In this document: positions 33,231-46,269 of the stretch, one piece after another
Numbering within the stretch: the stretch's first letter is position 1
Layout of the letters: each line of letters starts with the position of its first letter
From: Adenanthera pavonina
Taxonomy: Eukaryota > Streptophyta > Magnoliopsida > Fabales > Fabaceae
Length of the DNA: 64,000 nt
NCBI GenBank assembly: GCA_026686845.1
Contig: JAIVEN010000011.1
Span: 26,336,501-26,400,500, forward strand
Direction of reading: 5' to 3'
The notes under the pieces: generated by a model
Told to the model about the DNA's origin: nothing
What the model saw: the letters and a program-made list of their open reading frames with translations, nothing else
Databases searched by the model: none
Position numbers and translations under genes: made by a program

Positions 33231-33245
33231 ATTTGTTTTGCAGGT
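33231..33245 (+). promoter_or_regulatory. Splice-acceptor-like site at the gag-pol junction (element D)
   Basis: ATTTGTTTTGCAG/GT follows the gag TAA at 33227-33229, with the AG at 33242-33243. Pol is open from this point in another frame. The site is conserved with A, B and E. Confidence 0.45.
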
Positions 33246-35242
33246 TTGTTTCAAGGTAATGAAAAGCAATAAATGGTACATGGATAGTGCCTATTCGAGA
33301 CACATGACTGGTGACAAAGAAAAATTCATTGTGTTGAGAGATAAGAAAGGAGGAAAGGTTACTTTTGGTGGTGACCAGTCCGGGAAGATAGTTGGGATTG
33401 GAATTATTAGTAGAAACCCAGAAACATCAATTGAAGAAGTTCTATTCGTAATAGGACTTAATCACAACTTATTAAGTGTGAGCCAAACTTATGATAGAGG
33501 CAACTGGGTTCTGTTTGATTCCAACTATTGCCTAGTCATCGGAAAGAATGACCGCAAAGTTATTCTTAAGGCAAAAAGAGATGATAACTGTTATACTATT
33601 GATTTAAATGAATTGCCTTCTCTAGTCTCAATATGTTTAATAAGTGAAAATGATGATAGTTGGTTGTGGCATAGGATACTAGCACATGTTAGCTTATATT
33701 AATTAAACAAACTCATTGAAAATGAACTTGTTCTTGGATTGCTCATAATTAGGTTTGAAAAGGATAGCGAATGTGATGCTTGCCTTAAAGGGAAACAAAC
33801 AAAATCCTCATTTAAAACCAAGAACATTGTCTCTACAACTAGACCACTGCAATTACTTGAATGGATTTGATAGGTCCTAATTGTACTAAGAGTATTGGTG
33901 GAAACTTGTATGTACTTATTGAAGTACATGATTATTCGAGGTTTACCTGGACTTTATTTCTTCCCTTTAAAGATGAAACATATGATGTTTTTCTGATCTT
34001 AGCCAAGAAAATCCAAAATGAGAAAGGTTGCTCTATTGTTTGTATTAGAACAAATCATGGTGGAGGATTTGAAAATGCAAAATTTACTGACTTCTGCAAT
34101 GAAGATGGAGTGGAGCATAACTTTTCAACCCCCAGAACACCTTAACAAAATGGAGTTGTAGAGAAAAAGAATAGAGTATTAGAAGAGATGGCTCATGCAA
34201 TGCTAAATGAAAAAGGATTACGTAAACAATTCTGGACTAATGCAGTAAGCACAACATGCTACTTGATGAATAGAGCATACATTAGACCTATACTAGACAA
34301 GACTCCATATGAGCTGTACAAGGGAAAGAAGCCTAACCTCTCTCATCTTTATGTCTTTAGATGCACTTGCTATGTCCACAACAACAACAAAGATAATCAG
34401 GGTAAGTTTGATACTAAATCAGATAAAGGTATATTTCTTGTCTACTTAAATAAAATAAAGCATATAAAGTGTTCAATAAAAGGTTTGGAACTATAGAAGA
34501 ATCTGTGCATGTGGTCTTTCATGAAAATGAAACTGTGTCTAAGCATTTTAAAGATGAGGATGATCTAATTTCCATCTTTAAGAACTTGAATGTTTCTGAA
34601 GGAAATAAAACTGAACCTCCTAAAGTATTTGAATCTACTGATGTAGAGGAAGATATTCAGGAGAAAGATAATGAATGTGAAATCAATGAAGAAGTATCTC
34701 AAGAACTGCCTAGGGCTTGGAGATATCAAAGGAATCATCCAGCTGATCAAGTTATTGGGGATATTCAAGAGAAAGTTAAAACCAGAAGATAACTTAGGGA
34801 TCAAGTGAATAACTGTGCATTTATTTCTCATATTGAACCAAAATGTACCAAAGAGGCTTTAATAGATGAATACTGGATTCTAGCTATGCAAGAATAACTT
34901 AATCTGTTTGAAAGAAATCAAATTTGGGATTTAGTGCCTAAGCCCAAGAACCATCCTATTATTGGAACTAAATGAGTTTTTAAGAACAAACTTGATGAAT
35001 CAGGAACAATAACAAGGAATAAAGCTAGGCTAGTGGCTAAAGGATATAATCAAGAAAAAGGCATTGATTATGAGGAAACTTTTACTCCAGTTGCAAGATT
35101 GGAAGCAATAAGGATTCTCTTAGCCTATGCTTGCATAAAAGATATTGTGTTATATCAAATGGATGTGAAAGGTGCCTTTCTGAATAGATATATTGTGGAA
35201 GAGGTTTATGTTATCAGCCTCCAGGTTTTGAGGACTCAACTA
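33244..35242 (+). pseudogene. pol: pol of element D, part 1 (PR, INT, start of RT)
   Basis: This covers protease (WYMDSAYSRHMTGD), the pre-integrase domain (WLWHRILAHV), the integrase core (DLIGPNCTK near 33865, IRTNHGGGF near 34045 with the second core Asp replaced by Asn, VVEKKNRVLEE near 34155) and early RT (MAKGYNQEKGIDYEETF). Several frameshifts and stops break it (near 33700, 33855, 34143, 34470, 34790). It ends where element E is inserted, after the AACTA copy at 35238-35242. The remainder continues at 42448. Confidence 0.9.
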
Positions 35243-37016
35243 TGTTAATTCAGATGTTTTGATGATTCTAAAACAATTGAGCTTGGAGATCCAATATCAA
35301 AAGAACACAAGTGAAATAAAGAACAAAGCTGGAGTTTCTTGAATACTGAAGAGCTATTTCACATGCTTCAAGAAATTAGTTGTAAAAGAAGGTAGTTGAG
35401 CTTTGAATTTCAATTAACCTAATATTAAATGAGATAACTAATTAAATGATTAATGATTGACTCATAATTTGAAAATAGTTTTTATGAAAAGAGCTATCTT
35501 ATGAGGATAAAGCCTCAATTTCAAAAAAATTCAAAGTGTTCATTTTGTTTTCATGAAAATGTTTTAGCTTATGAGGATATGATCTCAACTTCAAAGATGT
35601 TTTCTAAGTGTTTACCTATTTTTCATGAAAATAATTTAGCTTATGCACATAACCATTGAAGGTTATGAGGATAAAAACTTAATCTCAAAGATTTTCCAAA
35701 GTCCATTATTCAAATTCATGAAAAGGGACTAAGGCTATCCGCATAACACAGCTTGAGGATTAAGTTCTCAAGTTTGTCCATGTGATTATCCTGACAAAGT
35801 AGACATATTATTTGCATAAAGGAGTGAACAGTGAAGGCAAGGAGTACTGTACAGCTCGTTATTCGTATAACCTAGGGGGGTTGTCTGCATAACGTGTGTC
35901 ATAGGGCACTTGGACTCTTCTCTGTTAAAAGGTTATCCACATAACCCATAAAGGTTATCCACATAACCTATATTTCAAAGAACTTAACTTTTCTTGGGTA
36001 AATAGGTTATCCGCATAACCCAGGGAGGTTATTTGCATAGCCTATATTTCAAAGTACTTGAACTTTCCTCGGTTAAACAGATTACCTGCATAACTTAAGG
36101 AGGTTATTCACATAACCTATATTTCAGAGTACTTGAACTTTCCTCACTTAAATAGATTATCCATATAACCTATATTTCAGAGTACTTGAACTTCCTCAGG
36201 TAAATAGGTTATCCACATAACCATGAGAGGTTATCTTGATAACCTAAGTTTTACAAAAACTTGGTTTGAGAAAAACTTAACGTTATCCTAATAACTGAGT
36301 GGGTTTTCATGAAAATCATTTTGAGCTAAAACTAAGTTATTCTGGGTAGCACGTTATCTGTATAACCTAGCTGTTATTCGCATAACCTGAAGAGGTTATC
36401 CGCATAACCTCTATTAGATACATTTAATGTGGTAGCTGAATGGCTATTTTATTGAGAGTAATGGCTATTCTTTGTTTTCAACAGATAGTTCTGCCCCACA
36501 ACTATTAATAGGACCTCATTTAAGTTGTTGGGTAATGAGAAAAATAATAAATATGCCAAAACTCTATAGAATTAATTTCTGATTCATTCAAAGCCTACCT
36601 ACCCTCTATTTTGCTCATTCATTGTATCTTAACTTTCATATCCACTCTTTTGAGAGAGTTTTCATTCAGTATTCATCTACACACTTGTAAGGGGGATATT
36701 CTTACTCTTGAGTGAGAAGAGTGAGAGAGTTTGTTTCAGTCCAAAGTTCGGGTTGGTATTATACTACAGTCATTGCAAGAACCTATTCAAATCTTATAAG
36801 AAATAGTGAAGAAATCTTAAGTAGTGACTTGATAACTGGATATAGGTCAAGTGAAGTAGACCGAACCAAGATAAATCACTGAGTCTTTTTCTCACTACTC
36901 TTTATTTCTTATACTCCATTTTTCAGTAAATTTTAGTGTCAACATTGTATTTCATTTTTACAGAAAAATTTCAATCTTCCCATTTCACCCCCTTTTGGAA
37001 GCCAGCTAAACTAACA
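35243..37016 (+). repeat. 5' LTR of element E (1,774 bp) with family 2 motif array
   Basis: Start TGTTAATTCAGATG, end CTAAACTAACA. Dyads of the GGTTATCCGCATAACC type are dense from about 35735 to 36410. The E LTRs share diagnostic words (GGAGATCCAATATCAAA, GAACACAAGTGAAAT) that differ from D, so E belongs to a separate family 2 subgroup. The TATA region is CTATTAATAGG near 36502. Confidence 0.9.
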
Positions 37017-37018
37017 AG

Positions 37019-37030
37019 TGGTATCAGAGT
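37019..37030 (+). promoter_or_regulatory. Primer binding site, element E (one mismatch)
   Basis: TGGTATCAGAGT, two bases after the LTR; the last base is T instead of the C in D. Confidence 0.85.
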
Positions 37031-37071
37031 CCAGACTCCTAGTTAAATGATCTAACAATTCGGGAGAAGAC

Positions 37072-38732
37072 ATAGCTGGCTTTGGTGAAGGTATTCTTCC
37101 AGAAGAAAACAACACTAACAGACCACCTTGCTTCAGTGGAGAACATTATGGGTATTAAAAGATGAGGATGCAGATCTACCTTTAATCTACATCCAGAGGG
37201 GAGATTTCGTTCTAATGAAACTACAAGATAAGGAGAAATACAAAGAGAAACCTGAAGAGGAATGGAATAAGGAGGAAAGGAGAAGGGTCCTTCTCAACTT
37301 TAAAGCAAAGTATTGTCTGGTCAGTGCTCTCAATCAAGATGAGTTCTATAGTGTCCCAATGTACAACAGCCAAAGGTATGTGGAACACTTCGGAGATTAC
37401 TCATGAAAGGACCATTAGAGTGGGAGAAAATAAACTGAATACATGCATTGGAGAATATGAAAGCTTCAAGAAGAAAAAGGGTGAGAATATCAAGGATCTA
37501 TAGAAGAGATTCACTCTCATTGTGAATTAGCTAAAAAGCCTTGGAAAGGAATACACCCAGTCTAAGAAAGTCAAAAAATTTCTAAGAGCCTTGCTCATTG
37601 AGTAGCAATCGAAGGTGACTGTAATAGAGGAAGCTAAAGGGGAATCAATGACATCTGTCACAGCCCTTTTTGGGGGTCTTGAAGAATATGAAGGGAAGCT
37701 AAAGGATCTTAAGGAATCTACCTCATATGACAAGAAGAAGAGTACTTTGGCTCTCAAAGTAGAATCAGATGATGATGATGATTCAGAGGATGATGCTGAG
37801 CTAGATGAAAAGATGATGGCCATGCTGGTAAGGAAATTTGGCAAAATGTACAGAAAGAGGAAATTCAGAAGGATTGTAGAGAAAGATGGAGCCACCAGTA
37901 GCAAGAAAGAAAACAAAGACTCCATCATATGCTACGAATACAAGAAACTTCGACACATCAAATAGGAATGCCCTCTGCTAAGCAAGAAACAAAGAAAGCA
38001 TAAAAAGGCTAGCAAAGGGAAAAAGTAGAAAGCCTTCATATCTTCCATCTGGAGAGATAGTTCAGTTGAAGAGGAAGCAGCAGGAGATGATGAAATTGCT
38101 ACCTTATGCCTGATGGCTCAAGAGATTGCTGAGGAGGGAAAGAATCATAACCGAGACAGTGATAGTGATTCTAAGGTAAATGACTCTAAACCTTCTTTCA
38201 ATAAACTACATGATGCATTTAATGAACTGATGACTGAATTTATCAAAATATCCAAACAACTGAGTCAAGCTAAAAGAAAAATTCACAAGCTTGAAAGTGA
38301 GTCTTATACATCTTGCACTGCTTCACAGCTTTCTTCTTCTTCCACCACCTCTGTCGGTGTCTCACGCATTAAGTTGAGAGATAAGAATAGTTATCTACAT
38401 AAGACTCTAACCAAACTTACTAGAGGTGAGGACATACTGAAAGTATTATTGGGAAACCAAATTGTGAGCTAGAACAAAACTGGTCTAGGATATGACCCAT
38501 GTGCAGTCAAGGAAAAACTGAAAAACAAGAAACATAATCTCTACCTGAGAAACTTTGTGCATGCTAAAAACATTAAACCAACCTAGGGCATAGAGTCTTT
38601 CCTAACCCCTAGAAGTCAAAAGGATAGATATTATAGTCATTATTTCAAACATGTATCTCTTTTCTCTAGCCCTTTCTCCATTTGCCACTTCTATAACAAG
38701 AAGGGTCATATGTCCTCCACCTGCATATACAG
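37072..38732 (+). pseudogene. gag: gag of element E, part 1, broken
   Basis: The start codon at 37072-37074 is ATA where D has ATG. The frame is recognisable as GFGEGILPEE, KAKYCLVSALNQDEFY, then EYEGKLKDLKEST and an acidic stretch. The first knuckle is damaged (CYEYKKLRHIK). A coiled-coil-like helix (FIKISKQLSQAKRKIHKLES) lies near 38238-38295. Stops lie near 37501 (a Gln codon in D) and 37603, among others. It is interrupted at 38732 by a copia solo LTR and resumes at 40386. Confidence 0.85.
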
Positions 38733-40385
38733 TGTTGGAGATTGTGGCCTAAGCCAATCATTGTATTATGAACATTGTATTTCATTATGAAAAAGAGGGT
38801 GTTTTTTCTTATATTATTATATTGTTTGCATGTTTTCTTTATAATAATATCCTTGGATAACTTATTTTATCCTAAATGTCCCTAGATAATCCTCTTTGTG
38901 GGAACAATGATGAACTAAGGCTAGTATGATTTTGATTGATAATTATGTGATAATTATATATGAAGATACAAATCAAAATCATAAGCTCCTGTTAAAGAAT
39001 AGGCGCTGGATTAACCCGTCATGAGATAGCTACATTGATTAAGTCATAAATATATCTTATATATAACTGTGTCACTAATCCCTTAGACCTGAGATCACCA
39101 TGACTTCCTATATGGGGAATACTATACTTTGGCATAGTCAAAAGTCACATTTAATCGGGAGATCATAAAGGCTATGATCGGGCATAGTAGAACTCGTGTG
39201 AAGGAAGATGAATGGTCTAGATGAAATTTGTCCTCTAATTAATGGAGAGATATATCTAGGCCCCTCGATAAGTGAGACTGAGAAATGCATAGCTGTGCTC
39301 GAATAGAAGAGTTTCCATTTATTTTATCAGTCTACTCGAAGATCAAGAAAGTGATGGTTGAGTAACATGAGGATAACGTTTTCATGCCTCATACTTAACC
39401 TATATATCATGAGACAAAAGGGATATGATCGGGTTATATGATAGGTTACATCGGATTACTGATCTCATATGGTTTGGGTAGTCACAATATCTTGCTAGAG
39501 GCCACTTGTGACTTATGGGTCTAATAGTGTTATTAGCCCACTGTCAATATCATATAGGCCTATAGGGTCGCACACAAGAACGAGTCAACTCAAGTTAGAA
39601 TGTCCAGATTCATTGAATCTAAAATGTGTCTAGATTCAATAAATTTAATGCTCAATTTAGGGTAATAGAATTTTAAATATATATATTGATATATATTAAA
39701 ATTTGAAATATATATATTTGATATATATTATATTCAAATTAATTCAAATGAATTAGTTTTAAATTTAATTCTATATGATAGATTTAAATTTAAACTAATA
39801 TCATAATCTAAATTTGAATTTAAACTAATAATCTAAATTTGATTTATATGATAAATTAAATCTAGATTTGATTCTTGATAAAGATTAGATAGTTAGTTTA
39901 AATTTAATCTATTAGATATATTTAAATTCAAATTAATCTATTTAATTAATATTTGATTTAGTTTAAATTATTGATTTAAATTAAACAAATATCAAATTCT
40001 ATCTATATATTGATATAGACTAAGGTACAAAATCATCACAATTTTGAATCACCCTAAAGAGAGAGTGGCTGTATACTCAGAGAGTGAGACTGTATGAACG
40101 AATGACAAATAGTGGCTTAATAGATGACCAGCTTATGAACGTATAGACATTCACAACCAGAGGTGCTAGCACGCTGTTCGAATTAGACTCACTGTTCATG
40201 TGAATACCGGTAAAGGGAGCTGACCAGTTGTGTTAGTTCCTGGGTTTTGACAAAATGAAAAAGAATACCAAGGGACTCACCATAGGTAAATTCTTTTTTT
40301 ACATCTCAATCTAAACACATTAACGGATCCATGGGAAGAAATTTCTTGATGGTTTTCCGCTGCGTGTATGCTGAAGTTCCTAACA
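38733..40385. mobile_element. Copia-type solo LTR inserted in the gag of E (1,653 bp)
   Basis: It runs from TGTTGGAGATTGTGG to AGTTCCTAACA. The flanking five bases are TACAG (38728-38732) and TACAA (40386-40390), a duplication with one mismatch, and the gag sequence continues across. The TTTTCCGCTGCG word near its end is typical of copia LTRs. The centre (39660-40010) is extremely AT-rich with TTTAAATT and ATATAT runs. There is no coding content or PBS, so it is a solo LTR left by recombination. Confidence 0.8.
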
Positions 40386-40490
40386 TACAAGAAAGAAGGA
40401 AATGGCAATGGGATGAAATAGGTTCCCAAGGATTTCTCCACTAACAAGAAAGGACCCAAGCAAATATGGGTAACTAAAAGAAAGAACTAA
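40386..40490 (+). pseudogene. gag: gag of element E, part 2 (C-terminal end)
   Basis: It resumes after the solo LTR with KEGNGNGMK-like coding, then GPKQIWV and KRKN, TAA at 40488-40490. It is collinear with D 33130-33229. Confidence 0.8.
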
Positions 40491-40491
40491 A

Positions 40492-40638
40492 ACTTGTTTT
40501 GCAGGTGTGTCTCAAGGCCAAGAAAAGCAACAAATGGTATATAGATAGTGCTTGTTCAAGACACATGACTGGAGACAAAGAAAATTTTTTTTTGCTGAGA
40601 GATAAGAAAGGAGGAAATGTTACTTTCAATGGTGACTA
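40492..40638 (+). pseudogene. pol: Splice-acceptor-like site and first 134 bases of pol, element E
   Basis: ACTTGTTTTGCAG/GT (AG at 40503-40504) precedes VCLKAKKSNKWYIDSACSRH, the pol start with the protease motif, up to GGNVTFNGD. At 40639 the sequence changes, without any linker, to the first base of the 3' LTR. All other pol domains are absent. Confidence 0.85.
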
Positions 40639-42442
40639 TGTTAATTTATATGTTTTGATGATTCTAAAACAAATGAACTTGGAGATCCAATATCAAAGGA
40701 ACACAAGTGAAATGAAGAATAAAGCTGGAATTTCCTGAAGATTGCAGAGTTGTTTCACATGCTTTAGGAAATTAGTTCTAAAAGAAAGTAGTTGAGCTTT
40801 GAATTTCAATTAACCAAATATTAATGAGATAACTAATTGAATGATTAATGATTGGCTCATGATTTCAAAATAGTTTCCATGAAAAGAGCTATCTTATGAG
40901 GATAAAGCCTCAATTTCAAAAATAATTCTAAGTGTTCATTTTGTTTTCATGAAAATGTTTCAGCTTGTGAGGATAAGATCTCAACTTCAAAGATGTTTTC
41001 TAAGTGTTTACTTGTTTTTCATGAAAATAATTTACCCTATGCGTATAATCATTGAAGGTTATGAGGATAAAGACTCAATCTCAAAGATTTTCCAAAGTCC
41101 ATTCTTTAATTTCATGAAAAGGGCTGAGGTTATCCATATAACATAGTTTGAGGATCAAGTTCTCAAGTCTATCCAGGCAGTTATCCTGACAATATAGACA
41201 CCTTATTTGCATAAGGGAGTGAACAGTGAAGGTATGTGGTACTGTACAGCCAGTTCTTCACATAACCTAGGGAGGTTGTCTGCATAATATGTGTCACAAA
41301 GCATTTGGACTCTTCTCTGTTAAAATGTTATCTGCATAATCCATGATGGTTATCCGTATCACCTATATTTCAAAGAACTTAACTTTCCTCGGGTAAACAG
41401 GTTATCTGTATAACCCAGGAAGGTTATCAGCATAGCCTATATTTCAGAGTACTTGAACTTTTCTGAGTTAAACAGGTTATCCGCATAACCTAGGGAGGTT
41501 ATCTGCATAACCTATATTTCAAAGTACTTGAACTTTCCTCAGGTAAATAAGTTATCCGTATAACCTTGGGAGGTTATCCTAATAACCTAAGTTTTACAAA
41601 AACTCAGTTTAAGAAAAACTTAATGTTATCCTAATAACTGAGCAGGTTTTCATGAAAATGATTTTGAGCTAAAACTAATTTATGCTGGGTAGCACGTTAT
41701 CGGCATAACCTAGCTAGGTTATCCACATAACAAAAGCTCTATGTTGAAAACAAAGGCAAACAATTACCCATTATTCACATAACCTGAGGAGTTTATCCAC
41801 ATAACCTCTATCAGATACATTTAATGTAGTAGGTGAATGGCTATTTTACTAAGAGTAATGTCTAATATTTGTTTCCAATAGATAGTTCTGCCCTAAAACT
41901 ATAAATAAGACCTCATTTAAGTTGATGGGTAATGAAAAAAATAATAAATACGCCAAAACTCTGCAGATTTAATTTTTGATTCATTCAAAGCTTACATACC
42001 CTCTGTTTTGCTCATTCATTATATCTTAACTTTCATATCCATTCTTTTGAGAGAGTTTTTATTTTGTATTCATCTATACCCTTGTAGAGATTGCTTAGTG
42101 TGAGATTACACCAAGGGAGATATTTTTACTCTTGAGTGAGAAGAGTGAAAGAGCTTGTTTGGGTCCAAAGTTGGGGCTGGTATTGTAATGTGGTAATTGT
42201 AAGAACCTATTCAAATCTTTCAAGAAATAGTGGAGAAATCTCAAGTGGTGACTTGAGGACTAGACATAGGTCAAGTGGAGTGGACCGAACCAGGATAAAT
42301 CACTGAGTCTTCTTCTCATTACTTTTTATTTCTTATACTCTGTTTTTCAATAAATTTTTAGTGTCACCAATGTATTTCATTTTTGTAAAAAATTTTTAAT
42401 CTTCCTAATTCACCCCCTCTTGGGAAGCCAACTGAACTAACA
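40639..42442 (+). repeat. 3' LTR of element E (1,804 bp)
   Basis: It starts TGTTAATTTATATG with no PPT before it and ends GAACTAACA. The TATA box TATAAATA is at 41900-41907. Family 2 dyads lie from about 41125 to 41815. It resembles the E 5' LTR more than the D LTRs. Confidence 0.9.
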
Positions 42443-42447
42443 AACTA

Positions 42448-43051
42448 AATCAAATCATGTATATTTACTGAAAAAAGCTCTATATGGATTAAAGTAGGCA
42501 CCTAGAGCATGGTATGAGAGACTAAGTAATTTTCTGATCGAAAAGGGTTTTAACAGGGGGTAAAGTTAATACAACCTTGTTTACTAAGAGAAAATAAATA
42601 TTTTCTTATTGTATAAATTTATGTTGATGATATTATATTTGGTGCTACTAATGAGTCTTTGTGCAAGAACTTTTCTAAGTTAATGCAGAGTGAATTTGAA
42701 ATGTCAATGATGGGTGAGCTGAACTTCTTTCTTGGATTGCAAATCAGACAATATGATGATGACATCTTCTCAATCAATCAAAATAAGTCAAGGAGCTACT
42801 GAAGAAGTTTGGAATGGAGCATGCTAAACCTATGGGAGCTCCTATGGCCTCTGCAACTAAGCTTGACATGGATGAAGAAGGAAAACTCTTTGATATAACT
42901 CAATATAGGAGAATAATTGGTTCCTTGCTCTATTTGACTGCAAGTAGGCCTGACATCATGTTTAGTGTTTGCATGTGTAATAGGTTCCAATCATGTCCCA
43001 AAGAGTCCCATGCATCAACTGTGAAGAGGATTTTCAAATATTTGCTGGAAA
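42448..43051 (+). pseudogene. pol: pol of element D, part 2 (RT)
   Basis: RT resumes after E with NHVYLLKKALYGLK, APRAWYERLS, then YVDD near 42620, MSMMGELNFFLGLQIR and SRPDIMFSVCMC. Small indels break the frame near 42560, 42590 and 42770, and there is a stop in YGLK-APRAW. It ends at RIFKYLLE, where the gypsy solo LTR enters after GGAAA (43047-43051). Confidence 0.88.
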
Positions 43052-45747
43052 TGTAACACCTATCTAGGATCATTTCCTATGTATTAGACCTCATTAAAGA
43101 CCAACTATACTTAAATATAAGCTTGAATCACAATAAAATATTATAATAAATTTTCCATGGTACTATTCATTTAATCCCATTTTTTTCTTTCTTTTTCAGC
43201 AAAATTTAGAATATCATAATTAATTCAATAAAAAATCATATGAAAGTGATTCAAGTCTCTATGGATAGCTTATAAGAATGTCTACATGGGAAAAATATCA
43301 ATCAGAGCAATTACTTGGCCAATTTGCATAGTAAATTTCGTGAATTTTTACTATTCATATAGTCAATTTCAGAAATTCCAGTTTTCTTGGCTAAATTTGA
43401 AAATTCATTATAAATCGTACACTCATCCAAATTGAGTAATCTTTAGACCATATGAAATATCTTTCTATCTAGTTTTTAAGCATGCATAACATTCATACTT
43501 TATACATTAAAAATCCTAAGCAGTAGCACATCCATTCGGTAGTAGTCAGAATGACCATTTGTATCCTCATACTTAAAATAGAATAATTGTAAGATATTCA
43601 CATGACAATATTTCATGTTCATATCATGCCACACATTAGATAGGACATAAAGGAATATAAAAACTTGAAGAAACATATTTAACCTCATCTTTAAAAATTT
43701 ACATAAGAGGTCAAAACACATGGCCAATGCAATCACCATCAAATTAAATACCAAATTTTTTCTCGTTTCACTTCTCTTCCTTGGAGGTCTTGCCATTGTT
43801 GCTACCTAATCATGGCTAATATGTGGGAGGGTGAGGTTTAAAGAATCCCAGTAGATAAATCCCATTCATACCATCATATCATCACATTTTTCATAGAAAC
43901 ATGACATAAACCTTAAATCATCACATAGGCACATTTGAACATATAAATTATATAAAAATTTCAGCAGAGTTTCATGTTGTAAAATAGACATCCCAGGGAT
44001 CCAAACCCCTCATACAACTCATCCAACAGCATAGAAATATCACAAATCAACATTTCATATATATGCCATGATGTCAAGTATCAAAGAGACAATAATGACA
44101 ATGTGATGTTAGTAAAGAGAATTATCTACCTTATAGTATTTCCTTGCTTCCCATACTTTGTCCAACACTTCTTGGACCTTCCAAAACCTTCCCAAGATTT
44201 CTTAGGATTCCTCAAATCTAAACATATCATCAAACAATTACTCAATCTAATGGTTCCATGACTTTCTTCAGAAAGTGTTCATGAAACCCTAATTCTTCAA
44301 AAATTCACCAAAAATTCATTCCTTCCTTAAAAATGATGAATTATACCTCTATCCATGTAATTTTTCATGAAGAATCCAAATATGGCCTCATAATTACCAA
44401 ATTCTATCTCTAGCCATGGTTACTATTCATCCAAATTAAGCTTCAAAAACCTAAATTTTCACTTTCTTAATCTCAAGCTCTTTCATGAAATCAACACTTG
44501 TTCCTAAGTTTTTGGACTATGGGGAACCCATTTTTGAGGTCCAATTTATGAAATTCCAACCTTAAGTATGAGCAGTAGCTCATAAAAAATTAAGGAAATT
44601 CAAGAAAAATTGCTACACTTTGTTATACAACAAACTACTTTCATATCCAAGCTTTAAATAAACATCCTACCATTTTACCTATGATATGGTTGGAACACTC
44701 CATTTCCTGCTAAATCATGCCATGGACAAAACCCTAAGAGGATGGAGAAGAATTTCTAATCCATGAATGATGCTTCTAATACCATAGATAGCAAGCTTAG
44801 AATGATAGAAGAGAAGCTTACCAACTTAGCTTTCAATTTTTGCCTTGAATCTTCTCTTCTCTTTTCTCTCTTTCTCTCTTCTTTCTTTGCATTTTTCTTT
44901 CACTGTTTTGGCTACTGGTTCTCTTATGAAAGTGTAGAAGAAAGAAGGTGATTAAGTGATTAATTACATACTTAATTACTTAGCTTTATCATGGTTAATT
45001 ACTTAACCAACTAAAGTTACTTTTTGGCCAAAAATTTAACTACTTCTTAAGGAAGTTTACCAAACAATTATGCTACCCAATCTGCCCCAAATATCATGCC
45101 AAATGAGTGATCTGAGTGTCCCAAAAATGTTCAATTTTTCTTGGTCTAGATATATCTTGAACAGGGTAATTTTTAACCGTATCAATAAAATTGCTTTTTA
45201 CAATAATTTAGCATTTTTGGGATATAACTATTCTAATTTTACTTTTATATTTTCATAATTATCTTGTGCCAAATAATATCTATGTATTGCTCATATCCTG
45301 TCCCGATTTCTTTTTAACAATCAGTAGGGTCCACTGTTTGCTATTATTTTTGGATATTCAGTACTAATTATTTCTTCATCCTTAAACATTAACCCTCAAT
45401 GCCATATACCATTAGACTTCTCTCGTTGAGGGCTTCGTTCTGACAGTAATTTTGCACATTTACAAAATTACCTTTGACCTGAGGTTAAATTATAATTTTT
45501 GAAACTTTCTGGTCATTAGATGTAATTTTTTCCAAGGCATTTCTAATACTTATCCCGCGTTATTTTTAATACTTTAGGGATATGTATATCATTTTATAAT
45601 TCTTTAGGGGTAAAAATATAATTTTCTCATTTTTCCATCCAACCAGAAAAAATGACCTTTTTGCCCTTTTTTATACAAAACCGTGCTGCCCATTTTTGCA
45701 AGTTCCCTATATATTTCTAGATATTTTAACTTTCTCGGAATGTTACA
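43052..45747 (-). mobile_element. Ty3/gypsy-type solo LTR in pol of D (2,696 bp)
   Basis: It runs from TGTAACACC to TGTTACA, with perfect GGAAA duplications (43047-43051 and 45748-45752). The pol codons continue across it. Read on the minus strand it begins TGTAACATTCC and contains words typical of long Tekay/Del LTRs. It is collinear with the copy at 52795-55767. There is no internal region, so it is a solo LTR. Confidence 0.9.
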
Positions 45748-45752
45748 GGAAA

Positions 45753-46269
45753 CATCTCAAATGGGACTTTCGTATCAAAAAAGTAATGGAGAAGAGCTCA
45801 TAAGTTACACAAATGCTGACTTTACTGGATCCAAAACTAATAGAAAGAGCACAAGTGGAACTTGTCAGTTCTTAGGAGGCTCTCTAGTGTCATGGTTCAG
45901 CAAAAAGCAAAATAGTATAGCCCTCTCCACATCAGAAGTTGAGTATGTTGCAGAAGGTAGTTGTTGCACACAAGTCCTTTAGATGAAGCAGTAGCTAGAA
46001 GATCTTGATATTGAAATGAAGGAAATCTCAATAAGATGTAATAATCAAAGTGCCATCAACATGACAAAGAATCTTGTTATGCATTCAAGGACAAAACACA
46101 TTGAAATAAGACAACACTTCATAAGAGATCACGTTTTGAAAGGTGATGTCAAGTTGGAGTTTGTCCCTACTGAAGATTAGCTTGCAGACATTCTGATAAA
46201 GCCACTTGCAAAAGATAGACATGGTAAAATCAGAAGAGAATCAGGAATGGTAAACCCTAATGAGTTATA
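45753..46269 (+). pseudogene. pol: pol of element D, part 3 (RNase H)
   Basis: It continues with TSQMGLSYQKSNGEEL, then YTNADFTGSKTNRKSTS, STSEVEYVAEGSC, NNQSAINMTKN and KHIEIRQHFIRDH, ending NPNEL and TAA at 46267-46269. The first RNase H Asp lies in NADFTG. In-frame stops lie near 45979 (a Trp codon in B), 45990 (Gln) and 46177. Confidence 0.88.

Larger units (their letters stand above)
35243..42442 (+). mobile_element. Element E: internally deleted SIRE-like copia element (family 2) nested in D
   Basis: TGTTAATTCAGATG at 35243 to CTAACA at 42442, with perfect AACTA duplications (35238-35242 and 42443-42447). D pol resumes after it. E has two LTRs (35243-37016 and 40639-42442), a PBS, gag and only the first 134 bases of pol. 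The rest of pol, ORF2 and the PPT are missing, and pol joins the exact first base of the 3' LTR. A copia solo LTR sits in its gag. E cannot be autonomous. Confidence 0.93.

Noticed and set aside
39660..40010. AT-rich stretch in the copia solo LTR as an origin or matrix attachment region
   Set aside because: AT content alone is not evidence, and it lies wholly inside a solo LTR with target duplications.
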